Shown piece by piece: positions 40,125 through 47,881 of a stretch of DNA of 64,000 bases. How positions within the stretch are numbered: the stretch's first letter is position 1; the number at the start of each line of letters is the position of its first letter. Position numbers and translations under genes: made by a program. The notes beneath the pieces were generated by a model, which saw only the letters and a list, made by a program, of their open reading frames with translations, was not told the DNA's origin and did not search any database. Origin of the DNA: JAIOQA01 sp035493675 (lineage in GTDB: Bacteria > Myxococcota_A > Polyangia > Haliangiales > Haliangiaceae); NCBI GenBank assembly GCA_035493675.1, contig DATJIA010000138.1, positions 1 through 64,000 of the forward strand, written 5' to 3'.

Positions 40125-41473
40125 GGCTTCGCCGCCGGCGGTTGCGCGGCGGGCTGCACCTTCTTCTTCATCAGCACGTCCATCGCCTTGTCGAAGACCG
40201 CGGACTTCACCTTCGCGCGATCGATCAGGCCCGGATCCGTGAACGGCTGCCCGGCCATGCCGCCGCTCTCCCACGAGTCGGTCTGCTGGGTGCCGTTGAA
40301 CGGCGTGCCCTTCGTCAGATCCTTCGCGCCGGTCACCGCGTGCGTCGAGTACATGTGCGCCGCCGAGATCAAGAACGCGTACTTCGGGTTCGCCGCCTCG
40401 TCGATGTTGCCCTGGATCGCCTTGAACGCTTCGATGCAGAGCGATTGCTGCTCGCGCAGCTTCGTGACGTCCTCGCCGGCGGCTTCCTTCGCGTCGATCT
40501 CCTCGGCGAGATCGCTGATGCGCCGATCGATGTACGCGAGCGCGCTCGCGTAGCCCGCCTCCCAGGTCACCTGGCAGCTGCCGCGGCCCCAGAACGGCGC
40601 GTACGCCTTCTTGTCGCCACCGATCTCCGAGAAGCTGCCGAAGCTGCCGCTCTCGCCGAACGAGTTGCCGAGGAAGTCGGCCTGCGCCTGCACGGTGTCG
40701 ATCTTCATCGTCACGAAGGCGGCGTTGCACTGCGGGAGGTACTGGAGCGCGCGCTCGACCGCGCCGGGATCGGTGCTCGCGCTCGCGATCTCCTTCATCT
40801 CGTCGGGCGAGATCTCGACGGGCGACAGCGGCGTCCCCTCCTTGGCGGTGTGATCGTGCACCTTCTCGAGCTTCGGGTTCACGCCGATCTGGTCCTTGTA
40901 CTCCTCGTACGTCATCGGGTTGCCCTGGACCGGCTTGTGATCGGTGAAGCGATCGTCCCACGGCGACGGCTGATATCGCTGCGAGGCACAGCCGGTCTCG
41001 TCCGACGTCGTGAACCGCGCGACGCCGACCGGCGCGGCGGTCACGCGCATCGCGTCGCCGCCGTCGACCGCGCGCCGCGCGATCTCGTTCGCCTCGTGCT
41101 CGGCGCGATCGGGCGCGCTGCCGCTCGCGATCGCGAACAGCTGCATCGATCCGCCGCCGCCGCGCTGCTGCACGGTGTGGGCGAGCTCGTGCGCGATCAG
41201 GAAATCTCCGTCGCGCGTGCCGGGCGCGAGCTCGCCGGCGCCGAAGAAGACGTCCTGGCCGCGCGCGAACGCGCGCGCGCCGTTCGCCTTCGCCTCGGCC
41301 GCGGCCGCCTCGTCGGCGTGGACGCCGACGCCGCTCAGGTCGGCGCCGGTCACCGCCTCGACCCTCCGCGCGACCGCGAGCTCGCCGACCTGGGTCCGCT
41401 TGCCCGGCGCCGCCTGCATCGCCTCCGCCCCGCGCCCACCCTCGTCTCGCCGCCGCCTCGCGACTTCGTTCAT
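40121..41473 (-). CDS. DUF4157 protein with C-terminal lysozyme/chitinase-like domain
   Basis: The 450-residue protein has DUF4157 at about residues 40-105 with HELAHTVQQ (95-103). The C-terminal half (about 235-440) resembles GH19-like muralytic hydrolases: FLGNSFGESGSFGSFSE with a Glu (274) where the catalytic acid sits, and FWGRGSCQVTWEAGY, the GRG-x-QvTw motif of such enzymes. It therefore looks like a peptidoglycan-degrading effector carrying an eCIS-associated head domain. No signal peptide; export would need the injection system or a similar route (inference). It lies on the opposite strand, between URC4 and upp, with a stop that shares CTAG with URC4. Confidence 0.75.
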   Translation of the reverse strand: MNEVARRRRDEGGRGAEAMQAAPGKRTQVGELAVARRVEAVTGADLSGVGVHADEAAAAEAKANGARAFARGQDVFFGAGELAPGTRDGDFLIAHELAHTVQQRGGGGSMQLFAIASGSAPDRAEHEANEIARRAVDGGDAMRVTAAPVGVARFTTSDETGCASQRYQPSPWDDRFTDHKPVQGNPMTYEEYKDQIGVNPKLEKVHDHTAKEGTPLSPVEISPDEMKEIASASTDPGAVERALQYLPQCNAAFVTMKIDTVQAQADFLGNSFGESGSFGSFSEIGGDKKAYAPFWGRGSCQVTWEAGYASALAYIDRRISDLAEEIDAKEAAGEDVTKLREQQSLCIEAFKAIQGNIDEAANPKYAFLISAAHMYSTHAVTGAKDLTKGTPFNGTQQTDSWESGGMAGQPFTDPGLIDRAKVKSAVFDKAMDVLMKKKVQPAAQPPAAKP

Positions 41474-41515
41474 CGACCGATCGAGACCGATCGCGCGCGT
41501 TGTGACGGGATGAGG

Positions 41516-41521
41516 TAACGT
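41516..41521 (+). promoter_or_regulatory. -10-like hexamer TAACGT for upp
   Basis: TAACGT ends eight bases before the GTG start of upp, two bases more than the usual leaderless spacing; no ribosome binding site. Confidence 0.35.
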
Positions 41522-41529
41522 CGCCGCCC

Positions 41530-42159
41530 GTGGCTCAGGTCAACGTCATCGGTCACCCGCTCGTCCAGCACAAGCTCACGCTCATGCGCAAGAAGGACAC
41601 GAGCACGAGCTCGTTCCGCGCGCTCTTGCGCGAGATCAGCCTGCTGCTCGGCTACGAGGTGTGTCGCGAGATGCCGCTCACGCTCGCGCCGATCGAGACG
41701 CCGATCGCGAAGGCCGAGATGCCGGTGATCGACGGCAAGAAGCTCGTCTTGATCTCGATCCTGCGCGCCGGCAACGGCATCCTCGACGGCATCCTCGAGA
41801 TCGTGCCGTCGGCGCGCATCGGACACATCGGCCTCTATCGGGATCCGAAGACGCTGATCGCGGTCGAGTACTACTTCAAGGTCCCCGACCAGATGCACGA
41901 TCGCGACTGCATCATCGTCGACCCGATGCTCGCGACCGGGCACAGCGCGGTCGCGGCGGTCGATCGCGTGAAGGAGACCGGGCCGAAGTCGATCAAGTTC
42001 GTCTGTCTGCTCACGTGCCCCGAGGGGCTGCGCGAGTTCCACACGCACCACCCCGACGTCCCCGTGTACACCGCGGCGATCGACGATCACCTGAACGAGA
42101 AGGGCTACATCGTGCCCGGGCTCGGCGATGCCGGTGACCGCCTCTTCGGAACAAAATGA
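41530..42159 (+). CDS. upp: Uracil phosphoribosyltransferase
   Basis: The 209-residue enzyme makes UMP from uracil and PRPP. Typical features: HPLVQHKLTLMRKKDTSTSS, the Arg/Ile strand LISILRAGNGILDG, the PRPP loop CIIVDPMLATGHSAVAAVD, and the uracil-binding end GYIVPGLGDAGDRLFGTK. In the URC pathway the same activity (URC6/FUR1) feeds the catabolism, so its location two genes after URC1-URC4 is meaningful. The GTG start with TAACGT suggests separate transcription from URC1-URC4, since a convergent gene separates them. Confidence 0.95.
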   Translation: MAQVNVIGHPLVQHKLTLMRKKDTSTSSFRALLREISLLLGYEVCREMPLTLAPIETPIAKAEMPVIDGKKLVLISILRAGNGILDGILEIVPSARIGHIGLYRDPKTLIAVEYYFKVPDQMHDRDCIIVDPMLATGHSAVAAVDRVKETGPKSIKFVCLLTCPEGLREFHTHHPDVPVYTAAIDDHLNEKGYIVPGLGDAGDRLFGTK

Positions 42160-43252
42160 TGGCGCCGCGAAGAGGGGCAGCGCCGAGGCCGGAGGCCGAG
42201 CCGAACGTCCCGCGCGCAGCGCGGACGTGAGGACGCGGGGCAGCACCCCGAGCGGCGCCTCGGATCGACCGAGAGTCTCGGTCGTCGTCAGGTCGTACAA
42301 CCGGCTGCCCGCGCTGTGCGAGCTGCTCGATCGGCTCCGCGCGCAGGATCACGACAGCTTCGAGATCGTCGTCGTCGATCAATCGACGGTGCGCGAGCCC
42401 GACGCGGAGGCGCGGCTCGCTTCGCTCGTCGAGACCGATCCGCGCATCGTGATCAAGCGCTTCCCGCCGCTCGGCGGCCCGCGCGCGCGCAACGAAGGCG
42501 TGCGCGCCGCGCGCGGCGACGTGATCGTCTTCATCGACGACGACGACCTGCCCGCGTCGGACGATTGGCTGCGCCTGCACGAGGCGAACTTCGCCGATCC
42601 GAAGTGCCTCGCCGCGACCGGCCGCTTCCTCCTCGAGGGCGGCAAGGAGCCGCCGTACGCGAACATGGACAAGGCGCGCGCCCGCGTCTTGACGTTCAAC
42701 GTGCTGCGCTGGCAGCGCGTGTACGCGCGATCCGATCGGCGCAGCGTGCGGTGCGACTCCGCGATGGGCGGCAACGCCGCGTGGCGCCGCAGCGCGCTCG
42801 AGCGCTTCGGCCTGTGGGACGAGTGCACGCCGATCGAGGACGAGCCGTCGCTCTGCTATCGCGTCGCGCGCGAACGCGAGGCGGGCGAGTACCTCGCGTT
42901 CGATCCCGCGGTGCAGATGATCCGGCGCCGCGGCATCCCGGGCGGGATGGACAAGCGGCGCATGAGCGCGGCCGGCTACGGCTGGCGCCTGTTCCAGTTC
43001 TTCCACAACATCGTCGCGCACTACTTCCCGCTCCGCTTCGTCCTCCTCTATCCCGCGTACTTCTGCTTCCTCGCGTATCAGGTCTACGACTGGATCTTCG
43101 ACGACTCGAAGCACCGCCGCTCGCTGGTCGGATCGATCGCGCTCGCGGTCGGCTTCTCGCTCGCGCTCCCGTTCCTGTGGCTGTGGTGGCTCGCGCGCTG
43201 GTGGGCGCGCCGGCTGCGCGAGGGTCCCCTCCCGCACCGACCCACGATATGA
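42128..43252 (+). CDS. Family 2 glycosyltransferase with C-terminal membrane helices
   Basis: The ORF encodes up to 374 residues. The GT2 fold begins RPRVSVVVRSYNRLPALCEL, with FEIVVVDQST, GPRARNEGVRAARGDVIVF and the metal-binding IDDDDLP; MGGNAAWRRSALERFGLWDE and DEPSLCYRVAR follow as in the catalytic C-terminal part. Two membrane helices (about 295-320 and 330-360) anchor it. The first 45 residues come from a dispersed repeat (42164-42267) and are Arg/Gly-rich, so a later start is likely, such as a GTG at 42227. With the longest start it overlaps upp by 32 bp. Substrate and acceptor unknown. Confidence 0.85.
   Translation: MPVTASSEQNDGAAKRGSAEAGGRAERPARSADVRTRGSTPSGASDRPRVSVVVRSYNRLPALCELLDRLRAQDHDSFEIVVVDQSTVREPDAEARLASLVETDPRIVIKRFPPLGGPRARNEGVRAARGDVIVFIDDDDLPASDDWLRLHEANFADPKCLAATGRFLLEGGKEPPYANMDKARARVLTFNVLRWQRVYARSDRRSVRCDSAMGGNAAWRRSALERFGLWDECTPIEDEPSLCYRVAREREAGEYLAFDPAVQMIRRRGIPGGMDKRRMSAAGYGWRLFQFFHNIVAHYFPLRFVLLYPAYFCFLAYQVYDWIFDDSKHRRSLVGSIALAVGFSLALPFLWLWWLARWWARRLREGPLPHRPTI
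42164..42267 (+). repeat. Dispersed 104-bp repeat, copy 2
   Basis: Gap-free match (about 82 %) to the reverse complement of 632-735. It sits between the upp stop and the conserved part of the glycosyltransferase gene, in the same orientation relative to that gene as copy 1 has to its own. Confidence 0.7.
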
Positions 43253-43253
43253 T
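43248..43253 (+). promoter_or_regulatory. -10 hexamer TATGAT, leaderless position
   Basis: TATGAT contains the TGA stop of the glycosyltransferase gene and ends six bases before the ATG at 43260. Confidence 0.55.
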
Positions 43254-43259
43254 CGCGGG

Positions 43260-44024
43260 ATGAGGATCGGGATCCTTGCCGCGGTCGCGGCGTTGTCGGC
43301 ATGCGCGGAGCCTCCGGACTACACCCTCGGCGAGCGCGGCCGCGCGCAGCTCGCGCTCGAGACCGGCCCCGAGCGCTACCCGGGCGACGAGTGCTTCCTC
43401 AGCTGCGCGATCGATCGCCCGCTCCTGCTCGGCACCCGCGAGACGATCGAGATCGAGAACCCGAAGGGCATGCCGTGGCTGCACGCGGCGTCGAGCGATC
43501 CGAGCGTCCTCACCGTCGAGGATCACCTGGAGACCTGCTGCGATCACGGGTGCACCGTCGGCGACTCGTACGACGCCTGCCTCGCCGCCGGCGCCGCCGA
43601 CGTGCACTACCAGTTCGCCTTCGAGGTCCGCGCGGTCGGCGAAGGCAGCGCGCTGCTCGTGCTCGCGAGCAAGGACGATCCGGTCTTCGATCGCGTGCGC
43701 CTCGACGTCCGCGCCGCCGCGTCGCTGCAGGTCGAGGCGCACCTGCAGGACGACACCGGCTGGTGGTACCGCCCGGTCGGCGAGCTCGATCTCGCCGGCG
43801 AGCACCAGCGCCTGCGCGTGACCGCGCGCGATCGCGACGGCGGCGCGCTGTTCGCGAGCGAGGGCATCACGATGTCGTTGCGCGGCGACGTCGCCGAGTT
43901 CTACGGCACCGAGGCGACGCTCGGCTCCGCGTACGGCGAGGTCTGGCCGATGGCCCGCGGCACCGACGCGCTGACCGCGCAATCGGGCACCGCCGTCGTC
44001 GCGGTGCCCGTGGTCAGCAAGTAG
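43260..44024 (+). CDS. Lipoprotein with BIG2-like domain, unknown function
   Basis: The 254-residue lipoprotein (signal MRIGILAAVAALSAC) has Cys clusters after the lipobox: GDECFLSCAIDRPLLL and LETCCDHGCTVGDSYDACL, five to six Cys able to form disulfides. The stretch MPWLHAASSDPSVLTVEDHL and the later GEGSALLVLASKDDPVF read like a bacterial Ig-like (BIG2) domain. I do not recognise the family further. It precedes the XRE regulator by three bases, so the two may be co-transcribed, but the two products are unrelated in type. Confidence 0.65.
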   Translation: MRIGILAAVAALSACAEPPDYTLGERGRAQLALETGPERYPGDECFLSCAIDRPLLLGTRETIEIENPKGMPWLHAASSDPSVLTVEDHLETCCDHGCTVGDSYDACLAAGAADVHYQFAFEVRAVGEGSALLVLASKDDPVFDRVRLDVRAAASLQVEAHLQDDTGWWYRPVGELDLAGEHQRLRVTARDRDGGALFASEGITMSLRGDVAEFYGTEATLGSAYGEVWPMARGTDALTAQSGTAVVAVPVVSK

Positions 44025-44030
44025 CGGGTG

Positions 44031-44036
44031 TATACT
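44031..44036 (+). promoter_or_regulatory. -10 hexamer TATACT upstream of XRE-cupin gene
   Basis: TATACT lies nine bases before the in-frame TTG at 44046. It also lies inside the reading frame if the GTG at 44028 were the start, which argues for the TTG. Confidence 0.4.
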
Positions 44037-44045
44037 GACCGCGGT

Positions 44046-44705
44046 TTGGAACCGAAGAAATCGACGCGGGGGAAGAAGGGCGATGCGCCGGCCGCCGAGC
44101 CGCCGGCCGAAGGCGTCTCCGAGAAGGGCGGCGGCGACGCCGCGGATCTCGCGCCGGTCGTCGGGACCAACTTGCGGCGGCTGCGCACGCGGCGCGGGCT
44201 CTCGCTCGAGCGCCTCGCGCACTCGTCGGGCGTGTCGCGCGCGATGCTCGGCCAGATCGAGCTGGGCCAGAGCGCGCCGACGATCAACGTGCTGTGGAAG
44301 ATCGCGCGCGCGCTCGAGGTGACGTTCTCGGCGTTGATCTCGTCGCGCACGCAGTCGGGCGCGCTCGTCATGCGCAGCGCCGAGTCGAAGCTCCTGACGA
44401 GCAAGGATCGATCGTTCTCGTCGCGCGCGCTGTTCCCGTTCGACGAGCCGCGCCGCGTCGAGTTCTACGAGCTGCGCCTCACCGGCGGCGGCGTCGAGCA
44501 GGCCGACGCGCACCCGCCGGGCACGAGCGAGAACCTCGTCGTCACGCAGGGCGTGGTCGAGATCGACTCCGGCGGCGAGACGCACCGGCTCGAGACCGGC
44601 GATTCGATCTTGTTCGAGGCGGACTCGCCGCACGCGTATCGCAACCCCGGTAAGACCGACGCGGTCATGTACCTGGTGATGACGTACGCGCAGGAAATCG
44701 GCTGA
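44046..44705 (+). CDS. XRE-family transcription regulator with C-terminal cupin
   Basis: About 220 residues: a disordered Lys/Pro/Gly N-terminus, a helix-turn-helix (NLRRLRTRRGLSLERLAHSS, ...QIELGQSAPTINVLWKIARA), and a C-terminal cupin (GVEQADAHPPGTSENLVVTQ, GDSILFEADSPHAYRNPG). This is the standard layout of small regulators that read a metabolite or sugar through a cupin, such as those of polyamine, gluconate or fatty-acid pathways. The start is a TTG at 44046 (a GTG at 44028 gives six more residues). The target operon is unknown; its nearest neighbours are lipoprotein genes on both sides. Confidence 0.85.
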   Translation: MEPKKSTRGKKGDAPAAEPPAEGVSEKGGGDAADLAPVVGTNLRRLRTRRGLSLERLAHSSGVSRAMLGQIELGQSAPTINVLWKIARALEVTFSALISSRTQSGALVMRSAESKLLTSKDRSFSSRALFPFDEPRRVEFYELRLTGGGVEQADAHPPGTSENLVVTQGVVEIDSGGETHRLETGDSILFEADSPHAYRNPGKTDAVMYLVMTYAQEIG

Positions 44706-44872
44706 CGCGATCGGAGTCGCCTCGCGCGCGAAGTCGCATTCGCGTGGCGCGGATTCCGCACTCGTGCAGACGCGGTACTCGTACAGCGCGTTTGTACGCG
44801 GATCGTACTTTGAACGTTTCGCGATCGGTCGTGATCGCGCGGGGTTGTCGTCGTTTCGCGCGAGCCGGCGCG

Positions 44873-44888
44873 TGGCACGCCGCGAGCA
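44873..44888 (+). promoter_or_regulatory. Possible sigma-54 (-24/-12) promoter
   Basis: TGGCACGCCGCGAGCA has GG and GC ten bases apart and a perfect TGGCACG; the TT of TTGCA is replaced by GA. The lipoprotein ATG is 25 bases downstream with GGAGG between. Confidence 0.3.
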
Positions 44889-44913
44889 AAAGGACCGTCG
44901 CGGAGGTCATGCG

Positions 44914-45321
44914 ATGAGGAAGCTTGCACTGTTCATCTCGATCATCGGCGCGGGCTGCCTGAGCAGCGGCGCTTCGACGGGCACGCAGACGGGCACGATC
45001 ATGAGCTGCTTCGATTCGTCGAAGTCGGGCGGGCTCGCGTGCATCGACACGCCGAAAGGTCCGGAGACCCAAGCCAAGGACGTCGACGACGACGGCACCG
45101 ACGACAAGTTCGAGTGCGCCGATCGCGACAGCGACGACGACGGCACGCCCGACTTCGAAGACGCAGACGACGATCACGGCGGCGGCAGCGGCTCGAGCTC
45201 GCTGACCAGCCACGACGGCTCCGACGACGGTTCGGGCTCCGGATCCGCCGACGGCGACCAGGACGACGACGGCATCGACGACGATCAGGACTGCGGCACG
45301 CCCCCGCAGCCGCCGGTCTAG
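44914..45321 (+). CDS. Thrombospondin type 3-like repeat lipoprotein
   Basis: One hundred thirty-five residues: a lipoprotein signal (MRKLALFISIIGAGC, lipobox GAGC) and then several calcium-binding Asp loops, such as DVDDDGTDDKFECADRDSDD and DGTPDFEDADDDHGG, and DGDQDDDGIDDDQDC, as in thrombospondin type 3 repeats. A Ser/Gly linker separates them. This is a surface protein likely to bind calcium; no adhesion partner is seen. The start has GGAGG at a seven-base spacing. The 208-bp gap before the gene holds a possible sigma-54 promoter and an inverted repeat (CGCGATC ... GATCGCG) but no other gene. Confidence 0.75.
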   Translation: MRKLALFISIIGAGCLSSGASTGTQTGTIMSCFDSSKSGGLACIDTPKGPETQAKDVDDDGTDDKFECADRDSDDDGTPDFEDADDDHGGGSGSSSLTSHDGSDDGSGSGSADGDQDDDGIDDDQDCGTPPQPPV

Positions 45322-45344
45322 CATCGTGGTTCAATCGCGTCACG

Positions 45345-45788
45345 ATGAGTGACGTCTATCGTGAAGATCCGGTGTTGCCCGAGCTCGATCGATCCGTGCT
45401 GGTCGTCGGGCTGAACGGGAAGCTGTTCGGGCTCGAGCGCGCCACGGGCGAGCCGCGCTGGTCGTTCGAGCTGCCCGGCTGGCAGCGCGGCGAGGTGTTC
45501 CTCGCGATCCGGTACGGGCTGGTGGTCGCGTCGTCGCACGTCGACTCGATCAGCGCGCTCGACTATCTGACCGGCACGCTGCGGTGGACGTCGGCGACGA
45601 CGCAGAGCGGCCGCGCCACGATCGTCGTCGAGCACGACGTGATCGTATGCGCGAAGAACGGCTACCTCGATTGCTACGATCACCAGGGCGCGCGCCGCTG
45701 GGCGCAGCCGCTCTCCGGTCAAGGCCTCGGTCGCGCCGCGCTGGGCTTCCCCGGCAACGTCGCGCAGGCCGACGACGTCGGTCGCTAG
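45345..45788 (+). CDS. Short PQQ-like beta-propeller protein
   Basis: The 147-residue protein contains three PQQ/WD-like blades: SVLVVGLNGKLFGLERATGE, GLVVASSHVDSISALDYLTG and DVIVCAKNGYLDCYDHQGAR, each with the pattern GxLxALDxxTGxxRW. There is no signal peptide. A normal propeller needs six to eight blades, so this is either a truncated copy or a fragment that assembles. The TAG stop shares CTAG with the stop of the convergent hydrolase gene. Confidence 0.7.
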   Translation: MSDVYREDPVLPELDRSVLVVGLNGKLFGLERATGEPRWSFELPGWQRGEVFLAIRYGLVVASSHVDSISALDYLTGTLRWTSATTQSGRATIVVEHDVIVCAKNGYLDCYDHQGARRWAQPLSGQGLGRAALGFPGNVAQADDVGR

Positions 45789-46453
45789 GCGAGCTGCTGG
45801 CGCAGGAACGTGATCGCGCGATCCCAGGCGAGCTTCGCGTCGTCGGGCGAGTACACCTCGGGGCGGGTGTCGTTCATGAACGCGTGCTCGGCGTCGTAGA
45901 CGTTGAGCTCCATCGCGCCGCCGTGCTGCTGCACGGTCTTCTGGATGTCGAGCGCGATCGACGGCTTCGCCCACTCGTCGGTCGCGGCGAAGTGCGCCTG
46001 GATCGGGCACTTCACCTTCGTGTAGTCGGCGTTCGGAGGCACGCCGTAGAACGGCACCGCCGCGTCGATCGGCAGCATCGTCGACGCGGCGAGCGTGATC
46101 GCGCCGCCCATGCAGAAGCCGACGACGCCGACCTTGCCGTTCGATCGCGCGTGCGCGCGCAGGTACGCGACCGCGCCGGCGAGGTCGCCCATCGCGCGGC
46201 CCCAGTCGAGCGAGCCCATCAGCTTCTGCGCCTCGTCGGCCTTCTTCGCGATCGCGCCGCGGTAGAGATCGGGCGCGAGCGCGACGAACCCGGCGGCGGC
46301 GAAGCGCTCGACCAGGCTCTTGATGTGATCGTTCAGGCCCCAGTACTCCTGCAAGACGACGACGGCCGGCGCCTTGTCGTCGCCGGCGGGAAGGGCGAGC
46401 GCGCCGGAGGCTTCGTCCCCCGCTTGCGACTTGAACGTGACTCTCTCCGTCAT
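45785..46453 (-). CDS. Dienelactone hydrolase family protein
   Basis: The 222-residue protein is an alpha/beta hydrolase of the DLH family: PAVVVLQEYWGLNDHIKSLV, the nucleophile Cys114 in VGFCMGGAI, Asp about 162 (HFAATDEW) and His about 193 in YDAEHAFMND. These enzymes open dienelactones in chlorocatechol breakdown, but many family members act on unknown esters. The ATG at 46451-46453 follows GGAGG at five bases; an upstream GTG at 46463-46465 is rejected. The stop shares CTAG with the PQQ-like gene. Confidence 0.9.
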   Translation of the reverse strand: MTERVTFKSQAGDEASGALALPAGDDKAPAVVVLQEYWGLNDHIKSLVERFAAAGFVALAPDLYRGAIAKKADEAQKLMGSLDWGRAMGDLAGAVAYLRAHARSNGKVGVVGFCMGGAITLAASTMLPIDAAVPFYGVPPNADYTKVKCPIQAHFAATDEWAKPSIALDIQKTVQQHGGAMELNVYDAEHAFMNDTRPEVYSPDDAKLAWDRAITFLRQQLA

Positions 46454-46471
46454 CGAGACCTCCACGATCTA

Positions 46472-46477
46472 TATACT
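46472..46477 (+). promoter_or_regulatory. -10 hexamer TATACT, leaderless position
   Basis: TATACT (near-consensus) ends six bases before the GTG of argH; no ribosome binding site. Confidence 0.6.
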
Positions 46478-46483
46478 GCGCGC

Positions 46484-47881
46484 GTGTCAGGTTCGAAAGG
46501 CGCGCGCGGTGGACGCTTCGCGAAGGGCATGGACCCCGACGCGGCGCGCATGAACGCATCGGTCGACTTCGATCGCCGCTTGCTGCCGCACGACGTCGAG
46601 GGATCGAAGGCGCACGCGCGCATGCTCGAGGCGCGCGGGTTGATCCCCGCGGGAGATGCCGAGGCGATCGCGCGCGGGCTCGACGAGGTCGCGGGCGCGC
46701 TCGCCGACGGATCGTTGGAATGGGACGACGCGCTCGAAGACGTGCACATGAACGTCGAGGCGCGGTTGACCGAGAAGATCGGCGAGGCCGGCCGTCGCCT
46801 GCACACCGGGCGCAGCCGCAACGATCAGGTCGCCACCGATCTGCGGTTGTACGCGCGGGCCGCGGCGGTGCGGATCGCGCGCGGTATCCACGCGCTGCGC
46901 GCGGCGCTCTTGGATCAAGCGCGCGCGCACGTCGACACGCTGATGCCCGGGTACACGCACCTGCAGCGCGCGCAGCCGGTGCGCGCCGCGCACCACTTCC
47001 TCGCCTACGACGCGATGCTCGCGCGCGATCTCGGACGCGTGCGCGACGCGGCGAAGCGCGCCGGTGAGTCGCCGCTCGGCTCGGGCGCGCTCGCGGCGAC
47101 CACGTTGCCGATCGATCGCGAGGCGACCGCGCGCGCGCTCGGCTTCGACGGCGTCACGCACAATTCGCTCGACGCCGTCGGCGATCGCGACTTCGCGATC
47201 GAGCTCGTGTCTGCTTGTGCGCTGTTGCAAGTGCACCTGTCGCGGCTCGGTGAGGAGCTCGTGCTGTGGACGTCGCAGGAGTTCCGCTTCGCGAAGCTCG
47301 GCGAGGCGTACTGCAGCGGCTCGTCGCTGATGCCGCAGAAGATGAACGCGGACCTCGCCGAGCTGTTGCGCGGCAAGGCCGGTCGCGTCGTCGGCGACTG
47401 GGTCGCGCTCGTCACGGTCGTGAAGGGCCTGCCGCTCGCGTACAACAAGGATCTGCAGGAGACGCAGGAGCCGCTCTACGACGCGGTCGAGACCGCGGAG
47501 GCGTGCTTGCGCGTCGCGGCCGGGATGATCGCGAGCCGCGAGCTCGACGGCGATCGCTTGAAGCTCGCCGTCGGTGAGGGGCATCTGGTCGCGACCGAGC
47601 TCGCCGATTATCTCGTCGCGCGCGGCGTGCCGTTCCGCGATGCGCACGACGTCGCGGGGACCTTGGTGCGGAAGGCCCTCGAGAAGGGCGTCGAGCTCGC
47701 GGGCTTGTCGCTCGACGAGCTGCGCGCCGTTTCGCCTCAGTTCGAGGCCGATGTGTACGAATGGCTCGACCCGTCGCGCGCGATCGATCGCCGCGACGTC
47801 GTCGGCGGCCCGGCGCGCGCGCGCGTCACGGCCGAGATCGATCGTATCGCCGCCGAGCTGGCGGAGGAGTCACGCGGATGA
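46484..47881 (+). CDS. argH: Argininosuccinate lyase
   Basis: The 465-residue enzyme splits argininosuccinate to arginine and fumarate, the last step of arginine synthesis. Signs of the family: DVHMNVEARLTEKIGEAGRR with HTGRSRNDQVATDLRL, the HLQRAQPVRAAHHF segment, and the signature loop SGSSLMPQKMNADLAE, which differs at its end from the usual KxNPD. The GTG start is leaderless in appearance. It is followed by lysA with a four-base overlap, so arginine and lysine synthesis are tied together. No other arg genes in the window. Confidence 0.95.
   Translation: MSGSKGARGGRFAKGMDPDAARMNASVDFDRRLLPHDVEGSKAHARMLEARGLIPAGDAEAIARGLDEVAGALADGSLEWDDALEDVHMNVEARLTEKIGEAGRRLHTGRSRNDQVATDLRLYARAAAVRIARGIHALRAALLDQARAHVDTLMPGYTHLQRAQPVRAAHHFLAYDAMLARDLGRVRDAAKRAGESPLGSGALAATTLPIDREATARALGFDGVTHNSLDAVGDRDFAIELVSACALLQVHLSRLGEELVLWTSQEFRFAKLGEAYCSGSSLMPQKMNADLAELLRGKAGRVVGDWVALVTVVKGLPLAYNKDLQETQEPLYDAVETAEACLRVAAGMIASRELDGDRLKLAVGEGHLVATELADYLVARGVPFRDAHDVAGTLVRKALEKGVELAGLSLDELRAVSPQFEADVYEWLDPSRAIDRRDVVGGPARARVTAEIDRIAAELAEESRG

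Noticed and set aside
42128..42230. First 34-45 residues of the glycosyltransferase as a functional domain
   Set aside because: They are encoded by the dispersed repeat and not shared with GT2 enzymes; a start at GTG 42227 or further in is more likely.
44706..44912. Search for a small RNA or riboswitch in the 208-bp gap
   Set aside because: Repeated GTAC motifs and an inverted CGCGATC pair were seen, but no terminator with T-tract or known riboswitch core could be recognised.
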